Shown here in pieces: positions 55,301 to 63,831 of a stretch of DNA of 64,000 bases. The DNA is from Xanthomonas sontii. Its GTDB lineage: Bacteria > Pseudomonadota > Gammaproteobacteria > Xanthomonadales > Xanthomonadaceae. The notes under the pieces were generated by a model. It made no database searches. It saw nothing but the letters and a program-made list of their open reading frames with translations, and had not been told where the DNA came from. A program made the translations under genes and the position numbers. Within the stretch, counting starts at the first letter, position 1. Each line of letters opens with the position of its first letter. The stretch lies in assembly GCF_040529055.1 (NCBI RefSeq), contig NZ_CP132342.1:62001-126000 (forward strand), in the 5' to 3' direction.

Positions 55301-56638
55301 ATGCCCTGCCTGCTGATCATCGACGACAACCCTGCGGTCGCCACCGCGCTGGAAGTGCTGTTTTCCCTGCACGACATCGACACCGTCCATGCCGACAGCC
55401 CGCAGGCCGGCCTGCAGCGCCTGGGCGAGGGCGACATCGACCTGGTCCTGCAGGACATGAACTTCACCGCCGACACCACCTCCGGCGAGGAAGGCGTGGC
55501 CCTGTTCGAGGCGATCCGCACGCGCCATCCGGATCTGCCGGTGATCCTGCTGACCGCCTGGACCCAGCTCAGCAGCGCGGTGGAACTGGTCAAGGCCGGC
55601 GCCGCCGACTACCTGGCCAAGCCCTGGGACGACCGCAAGCTGCTGACCACGGTCAACAACCTGCTGGAGCTGTCTGAGACACGACGCGAACTGGAACGCC
55701 GCCGCGACGGCGAGCGCCGCCATCGCCAGCAATTGGCGCAGCGCTACGACCTGTGCGGCGCGGTGTTCGCCGATCCCGCCAGCGAGCGCGCGATCGCGCT
55801 GGCCTGCCAGGTGGCGCGCTCGGAACTGCCGGTGCTGATCACCGGCCCCAACGGCAGCGGCAAGGAGAAGATCGCGCAGATCATCCAGGCCAACTCCTCG
55901 GTACGGCGCGGCCCGTTCGTGGCGCTCAATTGCGGCGCGATCCCGGCCGAACTGATCGAGGCCGAACTGTTCGGCGCCGAGGCCGGCGCCTACACCGGCG
56001 CCAACAAGGTGCGCGAGGGCAAGTTCGAGGCCGCCGACGGCGGCACCCTGTTCCTGGACGAGATCGGCAACCTGTCGCTGGCCGGGCAGATGAAGCTGCT
56101 GCGGGTGCTGGAGACCGGCCGGTTCGAGCGGCTCGGCTCCAACCGCGAGCGGCAGGTCAAGGTGCGGGTGATCAGCGCCACCAATGCCGACCTGACCGCG
56201 ATGATCCGCGACGGCAGCTTCCGCGAGGACCTGTACTACCGGCTCAACGCGGTGGAACTGTCGCTGCCGGCGCTGGCCGAGCGCCCCGGCGACATCGTGC
56301 CGCTGGCCGAACACTTCCTCTCCGGCGACAAGCCGCTGTCGGCCGGCGCCTGCCAGGCGCTGCAGCGCCACGCCTGGCCCGGCAACGTGCGCGAACTGCG
56401 CAACGTGGTGCAGCGCGCCGAACTGCTGGCCGGCGGTGCGCAGATCGAGTCCGCCGACCTCAACCTGCCCAAGCCCGCCGCGCCGCGCGCGGCCGCCGCC
56501 GCCGAACCCGACCGCGAGCGCATCGTGGCCGAGCTGAGCCGTGCGCACGGCGTCATCGCCCAGGCCGCCGCCGAACTGGGCATGAGCCGGCAGGCGCTGT
56601 ACCGGCGCATGGACCGCTACGGCATCCCGCGCGAATGA
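55301..56638 (+). CDS. NtrC-family sigma-54-dependent response regulator
   Basis: 445 residues. Receiver domain with Asp52 as likely phosphorylation site (LVLQDMNF) and Lys107 (LAKPWDD). The AAA+ domain has Walker A GPNGSGKE (182-189, an unusual GPNGSG in place of GESGTG), the sigma-54 contact loop GAYTGA (229-234), Walker B LFLDEIG, and a second region of homology GNVRELRN. A Fis-type HTH closes the protein (IAQAAAELGMSRQALYRRMDRYGI). It most likely activates the sigma-54 promoter at 36121. The stop overlaps the kinase start. Confidence 0.95.
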   Translation: MPCLLIIDDNPAVATALEVLFSLHDIDTVHADSPQAGLQRLGEGDIDLVLQDMNFTADTTSGEEGVALFEAIRTRHPDLPVILLTAWTQLSSAVELVKAGAADYLAKPWDDRKLLTTVNNLLELSETRRELERRRDGERRHRQQLAQRYDLCGAVFADPASERAIALACQVARSELPVLITGPNGSGKEKIAQIIQANSSVRRGPFVALNCGAIPAELIEAELFGAEAGAYTGANKVREGKFEAADGGTLFLDEIGNLSLAGQMKLLRVLETGRFERLGSNRERQVKVRVISATNADLTAMIRDGSFREDLYYRLNAVELSLPALAERPGDIVPLAEHFLSGDKPLSAGACQALQRHAWPGNVRELRNVVQRAELLAGGAQIESADLNLPKPAAPRAAAAAEPDRERIVAELSRAHGVIAQAAAELGMSRQALYRRMDRYGIPRE

Positions 56639-57990
56639 AACTGCGCCGCTCCTTCACCGTCATGCTGTTCCTGCGCCTGCTGCCGGTGCTGGCGCTGGCC
56701 GCCGCCCTGCCGTGGCTGCTGGCCTACTGGATGGACCGCGGCTGGGAAGTGGTGACCGCCTCGGCGCTGGCCCTGCTGCTGTTGATGTGGTGGACGCTGC
56801 GCCGCGCCACCGCGCCGATGCGCTCGCTGTTCCGCGCCCTGGCCGGCACCGTCAGCAGCTACCGCGACGGCGAATACAACTTCGGCGTGCACTGGCGCGG
56901 CGACGACGAACTGGGCGAGATGGTCGCCGCGCACGCGCAACTGGGCGAGATCCTGCGCGAACAGCGCCAGGGCCTGGCGCAGCGCGAGCTGATGCTCGAC
57001 ACCATGGTGCAGAACACCCCGGTGGCGATGCTGCTCACCTCCAAGGGCGGCGACGGCCTGCGCCGCGTGGTGTTCTCCAACCTGGCTGCGCGCAAGCTGC
57101 TGCACAGCGGCTGGAAGCTGGAAGGACAGCGCCTGGACGACCTGCTGCTGGGTGTGCCGGCGCCGCTGCGCGAAGCGATCTCGCGTGGTGGCGACAGCCT
57201 GTTCGCCATCGAAGGCAGCGACGAGGACCCGGAGGAGGAGCAGATCTACCACCTGTCGCAGCGCCGCTTCCATCTCAACGGCCGCCCGCACGAACTGCTG
57301 TTGATCCGCCTGCTCACCGCCGAACTGCGCCGCCAGGAAGTGCACACCTGGAAGAAGGTGATCCGGGTGATCAGCCACGAGCTCAACAACTCGCTCGCGC
57401 CGATCGCCTCGCTGGCGCACTCCGGCGCCGAGCTGGTACGACGACAGAAGGTGGAGCGGCTGGAAGAGGTGTTCGGCACCATCGAGGAGCGCGCGCGGCA
57501 CCTGGAAGGCTTCATCCGCGGCTACGCGCGCTTCGCCAAGCTGCCGCAGCCGCAACTGCAGACGGTGCACTGGGCGCAATTCCTGGCCGGGCTGCAGCAG
57601 CAGATTCCGTTCGCGCTGGACCTGGAATCGCCGGACCTGCACAGCCGGGTCGATCCGGCGCAACTGCAGCAGGCCCTGCTCAACCTGGTCAAGAACGCCC
57701 ACGAATCCCTGCCCGAGGGGCAGACGCCGGCCGATGGCGTGCGCGTGCGCGTGTCTACCCGCCCGGACTGGCTGCGCCTGGAAGTGCTGGACCGCGGCAG
57801 CGGCATGAATGAGGCGGTGCTGCACAACGCGTTGATGCCGTTCTACTCGACCAAGCGCAACGGCACCGGCCTGGGCCTGGCCCTGACCCGCGAGATCGTC
57901 GAAGCCCACGGCGGCCGCCTGTCGCTGCACAACCGCGACGAAGGCGGGCTGTGCGTGACGGTGCAGTTGCCACAGGGGGAGCGGGGCTGA
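56635..57990 (+). CDS. Sensor histidine kinase with minimal periplasmic loop
   Basis: 451 residues. Two hydrophobic helices (about residues 10-31 and 38-58) are separated by only about 6-8 residues. A HAMP-like/linker part and a PAS-like region (about 115-225) follow, then HisKA with His248 (VISHELNNSLAPI), N box LVKNAHES, G1 DRGSGM, F FYSTK and G2 GTGLGLAL. It belongs to the NtrB/NtrY-like class that phosphorylates NtrC-type regulators. With essentially no external sensor domain, it may sense through the membrane or via the neighbouring permeases. Confidence 0.93.
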   Translation: MKLRRSFTVMLFLRLLPVLALAAALPWLLAYWMDRGWEVVTASALALLLLMWWTLRRATAPMRSLFRALAGTVSSYRDGEYNFGVHWRGDDELGEMVAAHAQLGEILREQRQGLAQRELMLDTMVQNTPVAMLLTSKGGDGLRRVVFSNLAARKLLHSGWKLEGQRLDDLLLGVPAPLREAISRGGDSLFAIEGSDEDPEEEQIYHLSQRRFHLNGRPHELLLIRLLTAELRRQEVHTWKKVIRVISHELNNSLAPIASLAHSGAELVRRQKVERLEEVFGTIEERARHLEGFIRGYARFAKLPQPQLQTVHWAQFLAGLQQQIPFALDLESPDLHSRVDPAQLQQALLNLVKNAHESLPEGQTPADGVRVRVSTRPDWLRLEVLDRGSGMNEAVLHNALMPFYSTKRNGTGLGLALTREIVEAHGGRLSLHNRDEGGLCVTVQLPQGERG

Positions 57991-58075
57991 TTTTTTGGGG
58001 CCGGGATTGGGGATTCGGGATTGGGGATTGAGCGCCGGGACCCGGGACCCGGGACCCGGGACCCGAAGAGCATGA
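57991..58075. repeat. GGGATT-type repeat plus tandem CGGGACC units
   Basis: A GGGATTGGGGATTCGGG run near 58003-58030 is followed by four tandem copies of the 7-base unit CGGGACC (about 58035-58064). It marks the downstream edge of the transporter block. Confidence 0.8.
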
Positions 58076-58173
58076 GCGCACCTAGCCAAGCCGTGACCGT
58101 CGCGCTACGTTCCGCTCAAGCAAAAGCGCTGCGGTTCAGCGGCGCGCACCCAGGACACGTCGGGCGCAGTGGC

Positions 58174-58488
58174 TCAGTAGATCGCCATGTGGTCGATCAC
58201 GGCGCGATCGACGTCGGCGCAGCCCTTGACTACGATCTCGACATTGGCCTTGCTGGTGAACGCAGCCAGGGCGAGCGAATACAGTTCCTTGAAGTGGGGC
58301 GTCGCTTCGTCGCGGTAGACCTCATAGAACACACCGCCGCATTGCTGCGGAATGTCGCTATCGGCGACGACGAGGGTGAATCGATTGGATTCCGAATATA
58401 ACTTGCTGACCTTTGCATGCACGCGCTCAAACGCCGGCGCCTGAAAACTCAGCAGCGTCAGCACTGACGCCACGACAAATCGCTTCAT
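58174..58488 (-). CDS. Small secreted protein of unknown function
   Basis: 104 residues. Signal peptide MKRFVVASVLTLLSFQAPAF. The mature part has two cysteines (QQCGGVF and VKGCADVD), likely disulfide-linked, and a mixed alpha/beta pattern. It ends VIDHMAIY. A strong polypurine ribosome-binding site (AGGGGGG) precedes the ATG. The region is more AT-rich than its neighbours. No family was recognised. Confidence 0.65.
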   Translation of the reverse strand: MKRFVVASVLTLLSFQAPAFERVHAKVSKLYSESNRFTLVVADSDIPQQCGGVFYEVYRDEATPHFKELYSLALAAFTSKANVEIVVKGCADVDRAVIDHMAIY

Positions 58489-58588
58489 GATCCCCCCTGG
58501 ATTGGACCGTCGCGGCATCATTGCCGCGCTTCCATCTGTATACAGTATCAGCGCTACCCTGGCAGCATCGACGACCCGGCCGCGAGGC

Positions 58589-59110
58589 TCAGCGCGACGG
58601 CAGCGGACAACGCATCGCCACCCGCAGGTGCATCGGGAAACCGAGCGCGGCTTCCTGTCGCCAGGTCGCGCGCAACTGCGGGCCCCACTGCGCAGGCGGC
58701 ATCTCGACGAAGCCCTCGCTGGCGTAGAACGGCGCATTCCACGGCACGTCGCGCAAGGTGGTCAGCAGCATGCATTGAAAACCAGCAGCTGCCGCGGCGG
58801 CGCGCGCATGCCGCAGCAGGGCACGGCCGTGGCCGCGGCGCCCGGCATCGGGATCCACGTCCATCTGTTGCACGTGGAAGCCGTCGTCCAGGCGCCCGCC
58901 GAGCAGATAGCCGACGCAACGTTCGTCCTCGTCCAACGCGACCCATAACTGCTCGCGCGTCAGTCCGGCGCGCAGCGCCTCCGCATCCAGTCCGTGCGTC
59001 GCGAACACGGCCTGCGCCGGATGCCCTTGCAGCAGGGCGCTGGCGCGCCGCTCGATCTCCGGCAATCGCGCCAACTCCTGCGCGCGCGCCAGACGGATGC
59101 GCCCGGCCAT
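58589..59110 (-). CDS. GNAT-family N-acetyltransferase
   Basis: 173 residues. The acetyl-CoA site is visible as VQQMDVDPDAGRRGHGRALL (motif A, RRGHGRALL), followed by the NAPFYASEGF motif B. Substrate is unknown. Its start lies only 3 bases from the glmU stop (same strand), so it is probably co-transcribed with glmU. The strong context suggests amino-sugar or general small-molecule acetylation, but this is not testable here. Confidence 0.85.
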   Translation of the reverse strand: MAGRIRLARAQELARLPEIERRASALLQGHPAQAVFATHGLDAEALRAGLTREQLWVALDEDERCVGYLLGGRLDDGFHVQQMDVDPDAGRRGHGRALLRHARAAAAAAGFQCMLLTTLRDVPWNAPFYASEGFVEMPPAQWGPQLRATWRQEAALGFPMHLRVAMRCPLPSR

Positions 59111-59113
59111 GCC

Positions 59114-60481
59114 TCAGTCGCGCTTGCCCGGGCGTTTCCAGCCTTCGACGGTTTCCTGGCGTACGCGTGCCACGCTCAGCTTGCCGGCCGGCGCGCTGCG
59201 GGTGATCACCGAGCCGGCACCGATGGTGGCGCCGTCGCCGATCTCCAGCGGCGCCACCAGCGCGCTGTTGGAGCCGACGAACACGCCATCGCCGATCACC
59301 GTCTGCGACTTGTTGACGCCGTCGTAGTTGCAGGTGATGACGCCGGCGCCGATGTTGACCCCGCTGCCGATGGTGGCATCGCCCAGGTAGGTCAGGTGAT
59401 TGGCTTTGCTGCCGACGCCGAGCACCGCCTTCTTGGTCTCGACGAAGTTGCCGATGTGCACGCCATCGGCCAGTACCGTGCCCGGGCGCAGCCGCGCGAA
59501 CGGGCCGATCTGCACCGCGCCCTCGGCGACCACGCCTTCCAGGTCGCAGTGCGCACGCACCTCGGTGCCCGGCCCCAGCACCACGTCCTTCAAGCGCACG
59601 AACGGGCCGATGCTGACGCCGTCGCCCAGTTCCACCTCGCCTTCCAGGATCACGTTGGCGTCGATGCGCACGTCGTGGCCGGCGCGCACGCGGCCGCGCT
59701 GGTCCAGGCGGTTCGGGTCGATCAGTTGCACGCCCTGCTCGCACAGCGCACGCGCCGCGCGCAACTGCCAGGCACGTTCCAGTTGCGCCAGCTGCCACGG
59801 ATCGTTGGCGCCCTCGGCCTCGATCGGGTCGGCCACCAGCACCATCTCGGCCGGGGTGAACTCGGCGGCGGCGGCGGCGAACACGTCGGTCAGGTAGTAC
59901 TCGCCCTGCGCGTTGTCGTTGCGCAACTGCACCAGCCAGCGCTTCAGCGCGGTGGACTCGGCGGTGACGATGCCGGTGTTGATGGTGCGGATGCGCCGCT
60001 GCTCGTCGTCGGCGTCCTTCTGCTCGACGATCGCCGCGACCTTGCCGGCGGCATCGCGCACGATGCGGCCGTAGCCGGTGGGATCCTCCGGCTCGGCCAC
60101 CAGCACCGCGACGCGACCGGGCGCATGCAGCAGGCGGGTCAGGGTCTCGGCGCGGATCAGCGGCACGTCGCCGTACAGCACCAGCACCGTGGCCGCGTCG
60201 GGCACGGCCGCCATCGCCTGCTGCACCGCGTGGCCGGTGCCCAGCTGTTGCGCCTGCTCGGCCCACAGCAGGTCCGGCTGGTCGGCGAACGCCGCCAGCA
60301 CCGCCTCGCCGCCGTGGCCATGGACGATGTGGATCGCGTCCGGCTGCAGTTGGCGCGCGGTCTCGATCACATGCGCCAGCATCGGTCGGCCAGCGATCGG
60401 CTGCAGCACCTTGGGCTTGACCGATTTCATCCGCTTGCCCGCGCCAGCGGCGAGGATCACGACGTGCAGGGGCAGGCTCAT
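59114..60481 (-). CDS. glmU: Bifunctional GlmU: glucosamine-1-P acetyltransferase / GlcNAc-1-P uridyltransferase
   Basis: 455 residues. The N-terminal nucleotidyltransferase has [11 protein letters not shown] and YGDVPL. The C-terminal part is a left-handed beta-helix of hexapeptide repeats ([32 protein letters not shown]) with the acetyltransferase site. It makes UDP-GlcNAc, the step after GlmS and GlmM. glmS is on the same strand but 23 kb away, with the transporter array between them. Confidence 0.97.
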   Translation of the reverse strand: MSLPLHVVILAAGAGKRMKSVKPKVLQPIAGRPMLAHVIETARQLQPDAIHIVHGHGGEAVLAAFADQPDLLWAEQAQQLGTGHAVQQAMAAVPDAATVLVLYGDVPLIRAETLTRLLHAPGRVAVLVAEPEDPTGYGRIVRDAAGKVAAIVEQKDADDEQRRIRTINTGIVTAESTALKRWLVQLRNDNAQGEYYLTDVFAAAAAEFTPAEMVLVADPIEAEGANDPWQLAQLERAWQLRAARALCEQGVQLIDPNRLDQRGRVRAGHDVRIDANVILEGEVELGDGVSIGPFVRLKDVVLGPGTEVRAHCDLEGVVAEGAVQIGPFARLRPGTVLADGVHIGNFVETKKAVLGVGSKANHLTYLGDATIGSGVNIGAGVITCNYDGVNKSQTVIGDGVFVGSNSALVAPLEIGDGATIGAGSVITRSAPAGKLSVARVRQETVEGWKRPGKRD

Positions 60482-60591
60482 GGGGCGGTTCCGTTACGGG
60501 TGGACGACGAATTCTAGAGGCTGCCGGCCACGTCTGCCGTCACGACCGCGCCACACGCGCCGGGCTGCACATCGGCGCCGCAGGCGCTAGC

Positions 60592-61005
60592 ATGCGCGAT
60601 CGTCTTATCCTGCGGATGTTCATGGGTCTCCTGCGCCAGGGCAGCCAGTTCCTGCTGATCGGCCTGCTGCAATTGCTGGTCGACTGGAGCGTGTTCGTCG
60701 CCGCCACCGCGGCCGGCATGCCCACCGTGCCGGGCAACGTGCTGGGCCGCGTCTGTGGCGCCCTGCTCGGGTTCTGGCTCAACGGCCGCATCACCTTCGC
60801 CAGCAACGACGCCGCACGCCTGGGCTGGCGCCGCTTCGGCCGCTTCATGGCCATGTGGCTCGTGCTCACCGCACTCAGCACCTGGCTGGTGGCGCTGTGC
60901 GCCCACGCCCTGGGCCTGCGCCTGGCCTGGCTGGCCAAGCCGCTGGTCGAAGGCATGCTGGCGGTGGTGTCGTTCTTCCTGGGCCGGCAGTTGGTGTATC
61001 GCTAG
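60592..61005 (+). CDS. GtrA-family membrane protein
   Basis: 137 residues with four predicted helices. The motifs LLVDWSVFVAATAAG and LLGFWLNGRITFA match the GtrA-like family, which is linked to lipid-linked sugar flipping for cell-surface glycosylation. The TAG stop sits inside the target site of the IS481-type element, so the protein is intact. A second start at 60616 would shorten it by eight residues. No gtrB is nearby. Confidence 0.8.
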   Translation: MRDRLILRMFMGLLRQGSQFLLIGLLQLLVDWSVFVAATAAGMPTVPGNVLGRVCGALLGFWLNGRITFASNDAARLGWRRFGRFMAMWLVLTALSTWLVALCAHALGLRLAWLAKPLVEGMLAVVSFFLGRQLVYR

Positions 61006-61006
61006 C
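61001..61006. repeat. Left target-site duplication GCTAGC
   Basis: GCTAGC here is repeated at 62029-62034 directly beyond the other end of the element. NCTAGN is the known preferred target of Bordetella IS481. Confidence 0.85.
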
Positions 61007-61946
61007 TGTGTAAACCCACCACGTTGTTCAGTGGAATTCGGGAGATGGGCGGTTTGTAGCCGAGGCTGGCGTGTGGTCGATGCCAGTTGTAATGATGCAG
61101 CCAGCCCGAGAAGGCGTTGGCGCGTTGCGTGGAGTCGATATAGGAGCGCGCATAAGCCCATTCTCGCAGGCTGGTCTGCACCAGCCGCTCGGCCTTGCCA
61201 TTGGTGCGTGGCGTGTAGGGTCGGGTTCGCAGATGGCGCAGGCCGAGCCGTCGGACAAGGCGTCGAAAGCGGCGTGATTTGTAGCAGGCGCCGTTGTCGG
61301 TCAACACGCGCTCCAAGCGCACGCCCAGGCTGCGGTAGTAGCGAACCGCCTGCATCAGGGCCCTGCAGGCACTGAAACCGCGCTCATCGGGCTCGATGGT
61401 GCCGAAGGCCACGCGCGAGTGATCGTCGATGGCTAGGTGGACGTACTCCCAGCCAATGCCACGGGAGGTGACCGTCCGATCATCGGTCACGCGGTGGCCG
61501 GGCTGGCGGAAACGGGCCAGCTTCTTGATGTCCAGATGCAGCAGTTGGCCGGGTTGGGCGTATTCATAGCGATTGTCCGGCAGCGCCGGTTCCAGCTCGG
61601 CCAGCCGGTGCAGGCCGGCGCGGCGCAGCAACCGGGCGATGGTGCTCGGCGCCACAGGCAGCTGCTCGGCGATCTGCCGATACGTGTGGCGTGAACGGCG
61701 CAGCGCGATGACCTGATCCACCACGCCCCGAGGCGTGGCATGGGGGCAGTCGTGAGGCCGGGAGGTGCGGTCGCTCAGCCCTTGCGCCCCCTCTTCCTTG
61801 AAGCGCTTGAGCCATTTGTAGGCCGTTCGGACGCTCACACCGGCCGCATGCGCCGCTTCTTCCACGCGCAGCCCATGAACAAGGATGCGATCCACCAGCA
61901 GGGCTCGACCGCGAGGGCTCAAACGGGCATGTTTATGCAGGTTCAT
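61002..61946 (-). CDS. IS481-family DDE transposase
   Basis: 314 residues from the ATG at 61946 (an upstream in-frame start at 61985 adds 13). An N-terminal HTH (GVSVRTAYKWLKRFKEEG) is followed by an rve-type DDE core with Asp in LHLDIKK, Asp in VLTDNGACYKS and Glu in NGKAERLVQTSLREW. The stop codon TAG (61004-61002) is not in the element: it is supplied by the CTAG of the flanking target site. The gene looks intact. Confidence 0.92.
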   Translation of the reverse strand: MNLHKHARLSPRGRALLVDRILVHGLRVEEAAHAAGVSVRTAYKWLKRFKEEGAQGLSDRTSRPHDCPHATPRGVVDQVIALRRSRHTYRQIAEQLPVAPSTIARLLRRAGLHRLAELEPALPDNRYEYAQPGQLLHLDIKKLARFRQPGHRVTDDRTVTSRGIGWEYVHLAIDDHSRVAFGTIEPDERGFSACRALMQAVRYYRSLGVRLERVLTDNGACYKSRRFRRLVRRLGLRHLRTRPYTPRTNGKAERLVQTSLREWAYARSYIDSTQRANAFSGWLHHYNWHRPHASLGYKPPISRIPLNNVVGLHS

Positions 61947-62028
61947 CCGGGGCTCCTGGGGCTGGGTTGGCTTGGTAACCCCCATCTTCCAGAGATGCCC
62001 CGGATGAACAACCTACTGAGAGATCACA
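61007..62028 (-). mobile_element. IS481-family insertion sequence (1022 bp)
   Basis: Both ends begin TGTG when read inward and share a second matching block GTTGTTCA about 15 bases in (the inner sequence differs). The 6-base direct repeat GCTAGC flanks both ends, and a complete transposase gene fills the element. Insertion was at the stop codon of the GtrA gene. Confidence 0.88.
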
Positions 62029-62034
62029 GCTAGC
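62029..62034. repeat. Right target-site duplication GCTAGC
   Basis: Partner of 61001-61006; the element lies exactly between the two copies. Confidence 0.85.
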
Positions 62035-62086
62035 GCTGGCGAGCACGGCAGGCAGGCGACACCGCTGCGCGCGCTCGGCGCCGGCT

Positions 62087-62165
62087 GTCGGGGCTGAAGC
62101 CCCTCCCACAAAAGACCTGACGTATGCCGGGAGCATCCCTGTGGGAGCGACTTCAGTCGCGACGA
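62087..62165. repeat. Two inverted REP-like palindromes
   Basis: GTCGGGGCTGAAGCCCCTCC at 62087 and TGTGGGAGCGACTTCAGTCG at 62140 are in opposite orientation about 30 bases apart. They lie between the insertion element and the chorismate mutase gene. Confidence 0.8.
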
Positions 62166-62269
62166 GCGAAGCCTAGACGGCCAGCGCGGATCGGGCCTGC
62201 AGAGCGCCAAATCGGCTTCAGCGCCCCGTTGGGCGCAGGCAACGCGCCATCGGCCCCGCTACCGACGAC

Positions 62270-62848
62270 TCAATGGCAGAAATCACCCAGGCTGCGCACC
62301 AGCGCGGTGCGGTGCAGTTGGTCGAGCTGCCAGCGCAGCGCATAGGCCTCGGCCGCGCGTGCGGTGGTGGCCGGGCAATCCGGGGCCTGGCGCAGCGTGG
62401 CGCTGGCCTGCAACGCGTCCAGCATCTCGCCCTGCAGCTGGTCCAGGCGCGCGCGCAGTGCGGTCAGGTCCGGGCGCGGGCTGTTGGGCGCGCGGCCGCG
62501 CAGGTGCCAACGCGACAGCAATTCGTACTGCACCAGTTTGTTGGATTCGATCTGCATGCCGAAGAAACGCGCCGCATCGTCCGGATCCACGCCGTGGGCC
62601 GGCGCCTGATCGCGCACGCTCGCCAGCACCGCGGCCTCGCGCGTGGCATCCAGCACCGGCTTGCCGCTGTCCCACTTGCTCAGCGCCACCTGGTCGCCGA
62701 TCGCGTTGCGCTCGACGATGCGATCCAGCAGCGGCTCCAGTGGGGTGGCGCTGCGTGCGGGCAGCGCGCATCCCATCAACAGGGCGCCGGCCAGCACGGC
62801 GGTCAGCGCATGCATGCAGGGACGAGGAACGGCAGCGGACAGGCTCAT
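62270..62848 (-). CDS. Secreted chorismate mutase (AroQ-gamma type)
   Basis: 192 residues. A signal peptide (ALTAVLAGALLMGCALPARS) targets it out of the cytoplasm. The chorismate mutase core shows LLDRIVERNAIGDQVALSKW, then DATREAAVLASVRDQA and FFGMQIESNKLVQYELLSRW, the usual active-site Arg/Lys/Glu/Gln distribution of secreted *AroQ enzymes. A terminal Cys pair (DCPATT, DFCH) could form a disulfide. Such enzymes occur in several plant pathogens, with a proposed but unsettled role in host interaction. I chose the ATG at 62848 for the signal peptide. Confidence 0.88.
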   Translation of the reverse strand: MSLSAAVPRPCMHALTAVLAGALLMGCALPARSATPLEPLLDRIVERNAIGDQVALSKWDSGKPVLDATREAAVLASVRDQAPAHGVDPDDAARFFGMQIESNKLVQYELLSRWHLRGRAPNSPRPDLTALRARLDQLQGEMLDALQASATLRQAPDCPATTARAAEAYALRWQLDQLHRTALVRSLGDFCH

Positions 62849-63162
62849 CTCGGTTCTCCGGTAACCGTCTGCGGGTGGGGGATGAACCGCGGATCGGGCA
62901 GCCATCTTGCCGCAGTCCACCGACCGCACGATGACCGCACCCGCGTCTTGTCGCATGCCAGCGCGGCCGAGTCAGCGACCAGCAAGCCAGCGCCGTGCGC
63001 TGCGTCGCAGTCCAGCTCGATCTCGGGCTGCGCCGCAGGAATGCGATCTTCGCGGCGATCCAATGCGCCTGCGCGTCACAGAGTGCGGCAAGCCGGATCC
63101 GCGAGGTGATCCCCCACATGCACGCAAAGGTGGCGTGCGAAGGAGACCCCCATCTCCCAGAC

Positions 63163-63196
63163 ACGACAACGCCGGCAAAAAACGCCGGCGTCGTCG
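63163..63196. terminator. Hairpin downstream of atpC
   Basis: ACGCCGGC (63169-63176) and GCCGGCGT (63184-63191) form a perfect stem, extendable to about 13 bp with one G-U pair. The loop is A-rich on the plus strand, so U-rich in the atpC transcript. It ends the ATP synthase operon. Confidence 0.75.
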
Positions 63197-63233
63197 TCGT
63201 CGCATGCGGCCATCAGGCCGCGGGGCGGTGAAC

Positions 63234-63656
63234 TCAGTGCTTGAGGTTCTTGCGCAGGCGCTCCAGCGCCTGCAACTGCGCGGTGACCTCGGCCAGCTTG
63301 GCCTGTGCCTCGGCCACGTCCATGCCTTCGCCGCGGTTGGCGAGCAGGCGCTCGGCTTCTTCCTTGGCCTTGCGCACCGACGCCTCGTCGATGTCCTGCG
63401 CGCGGATCGCGGTGTCGGCCAGGATCGTCACCACCTGCGGCTGTACCTCGAGGATGCCGCCGGAAATGGCGAAATCCAGCTGCTCGCCGCTCGGGGTGGT
63501 CACCACCACCTTGCCGGGCTTGAGCCGGGTGATCAACGGCGCGTGCTTGGGCGCGATGCCCAGCTCGCCCAGCTCGCCGGTCGCGACCACCAGGGTGGCG
63601 TCGCCGTGGTAGATCTCATGCTCGGCGCTGACGATGTCGCAACGGATGGTGCTCAT
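63234..63656 (-). CDS. atpC: ATP synthase F1 epsilon subunit
   Basis: 140 residues. The N-terminal beta-sandwich begins [18 protein letters not shown] and holds [17 protein letters not shown], the family signature; a two-helix C-terminal domain follows. It is part of the central stalk and inhibits ATP hydrolysis. It is the last gene of the atp operon, with the beta-subunit gene upstream. Confidence 0.97.
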   Translation of the reverse strand: MSTIRCDIVSAEHEIYHGDATLVVATGELGELGIAPKHAPLITRLKPGKVVVTTPSGEQLDFAISGGILEVQPQVVTILADTAIRAQDIDEASVRKAKEEAERLLANRGEGMDVAEAQAKLAEVTAQLQALERLRKNLKH

Positions 63657-63831
63657 GGTGCCTCACTGGGTGAGGCGGGAATCGGGAATCGGGAATCGGG
63701 AATGGGGAGAAGCGGGTGTACCGTTTCTCGACCATTACGCGATGCATCAGATTCCAGTTGTCCCGCCTTGACGATTCTCGATTCCCGATTCCCCATTCCC
63801 GGATGCCGGCCGCCTGCGGCCGGCGTCCAGA
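63657..63831. repeat. Inverted GGGAATC-type repeat and hairpin between atpD and atpC
   Basis: GCGGGAATCGGGAATCGGG units at about 63671-63705 face the inverse (ATTCCCGATTCCCCATTCCC) at about 63781-63800. A separate perfect hairpin GCCGGCCGC-CT-GCGGCCGGC lies at 63805-63824, close to the atpD stop. This 175-base gap is long for the atpD-atpC junction. Confidence 0.85.
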
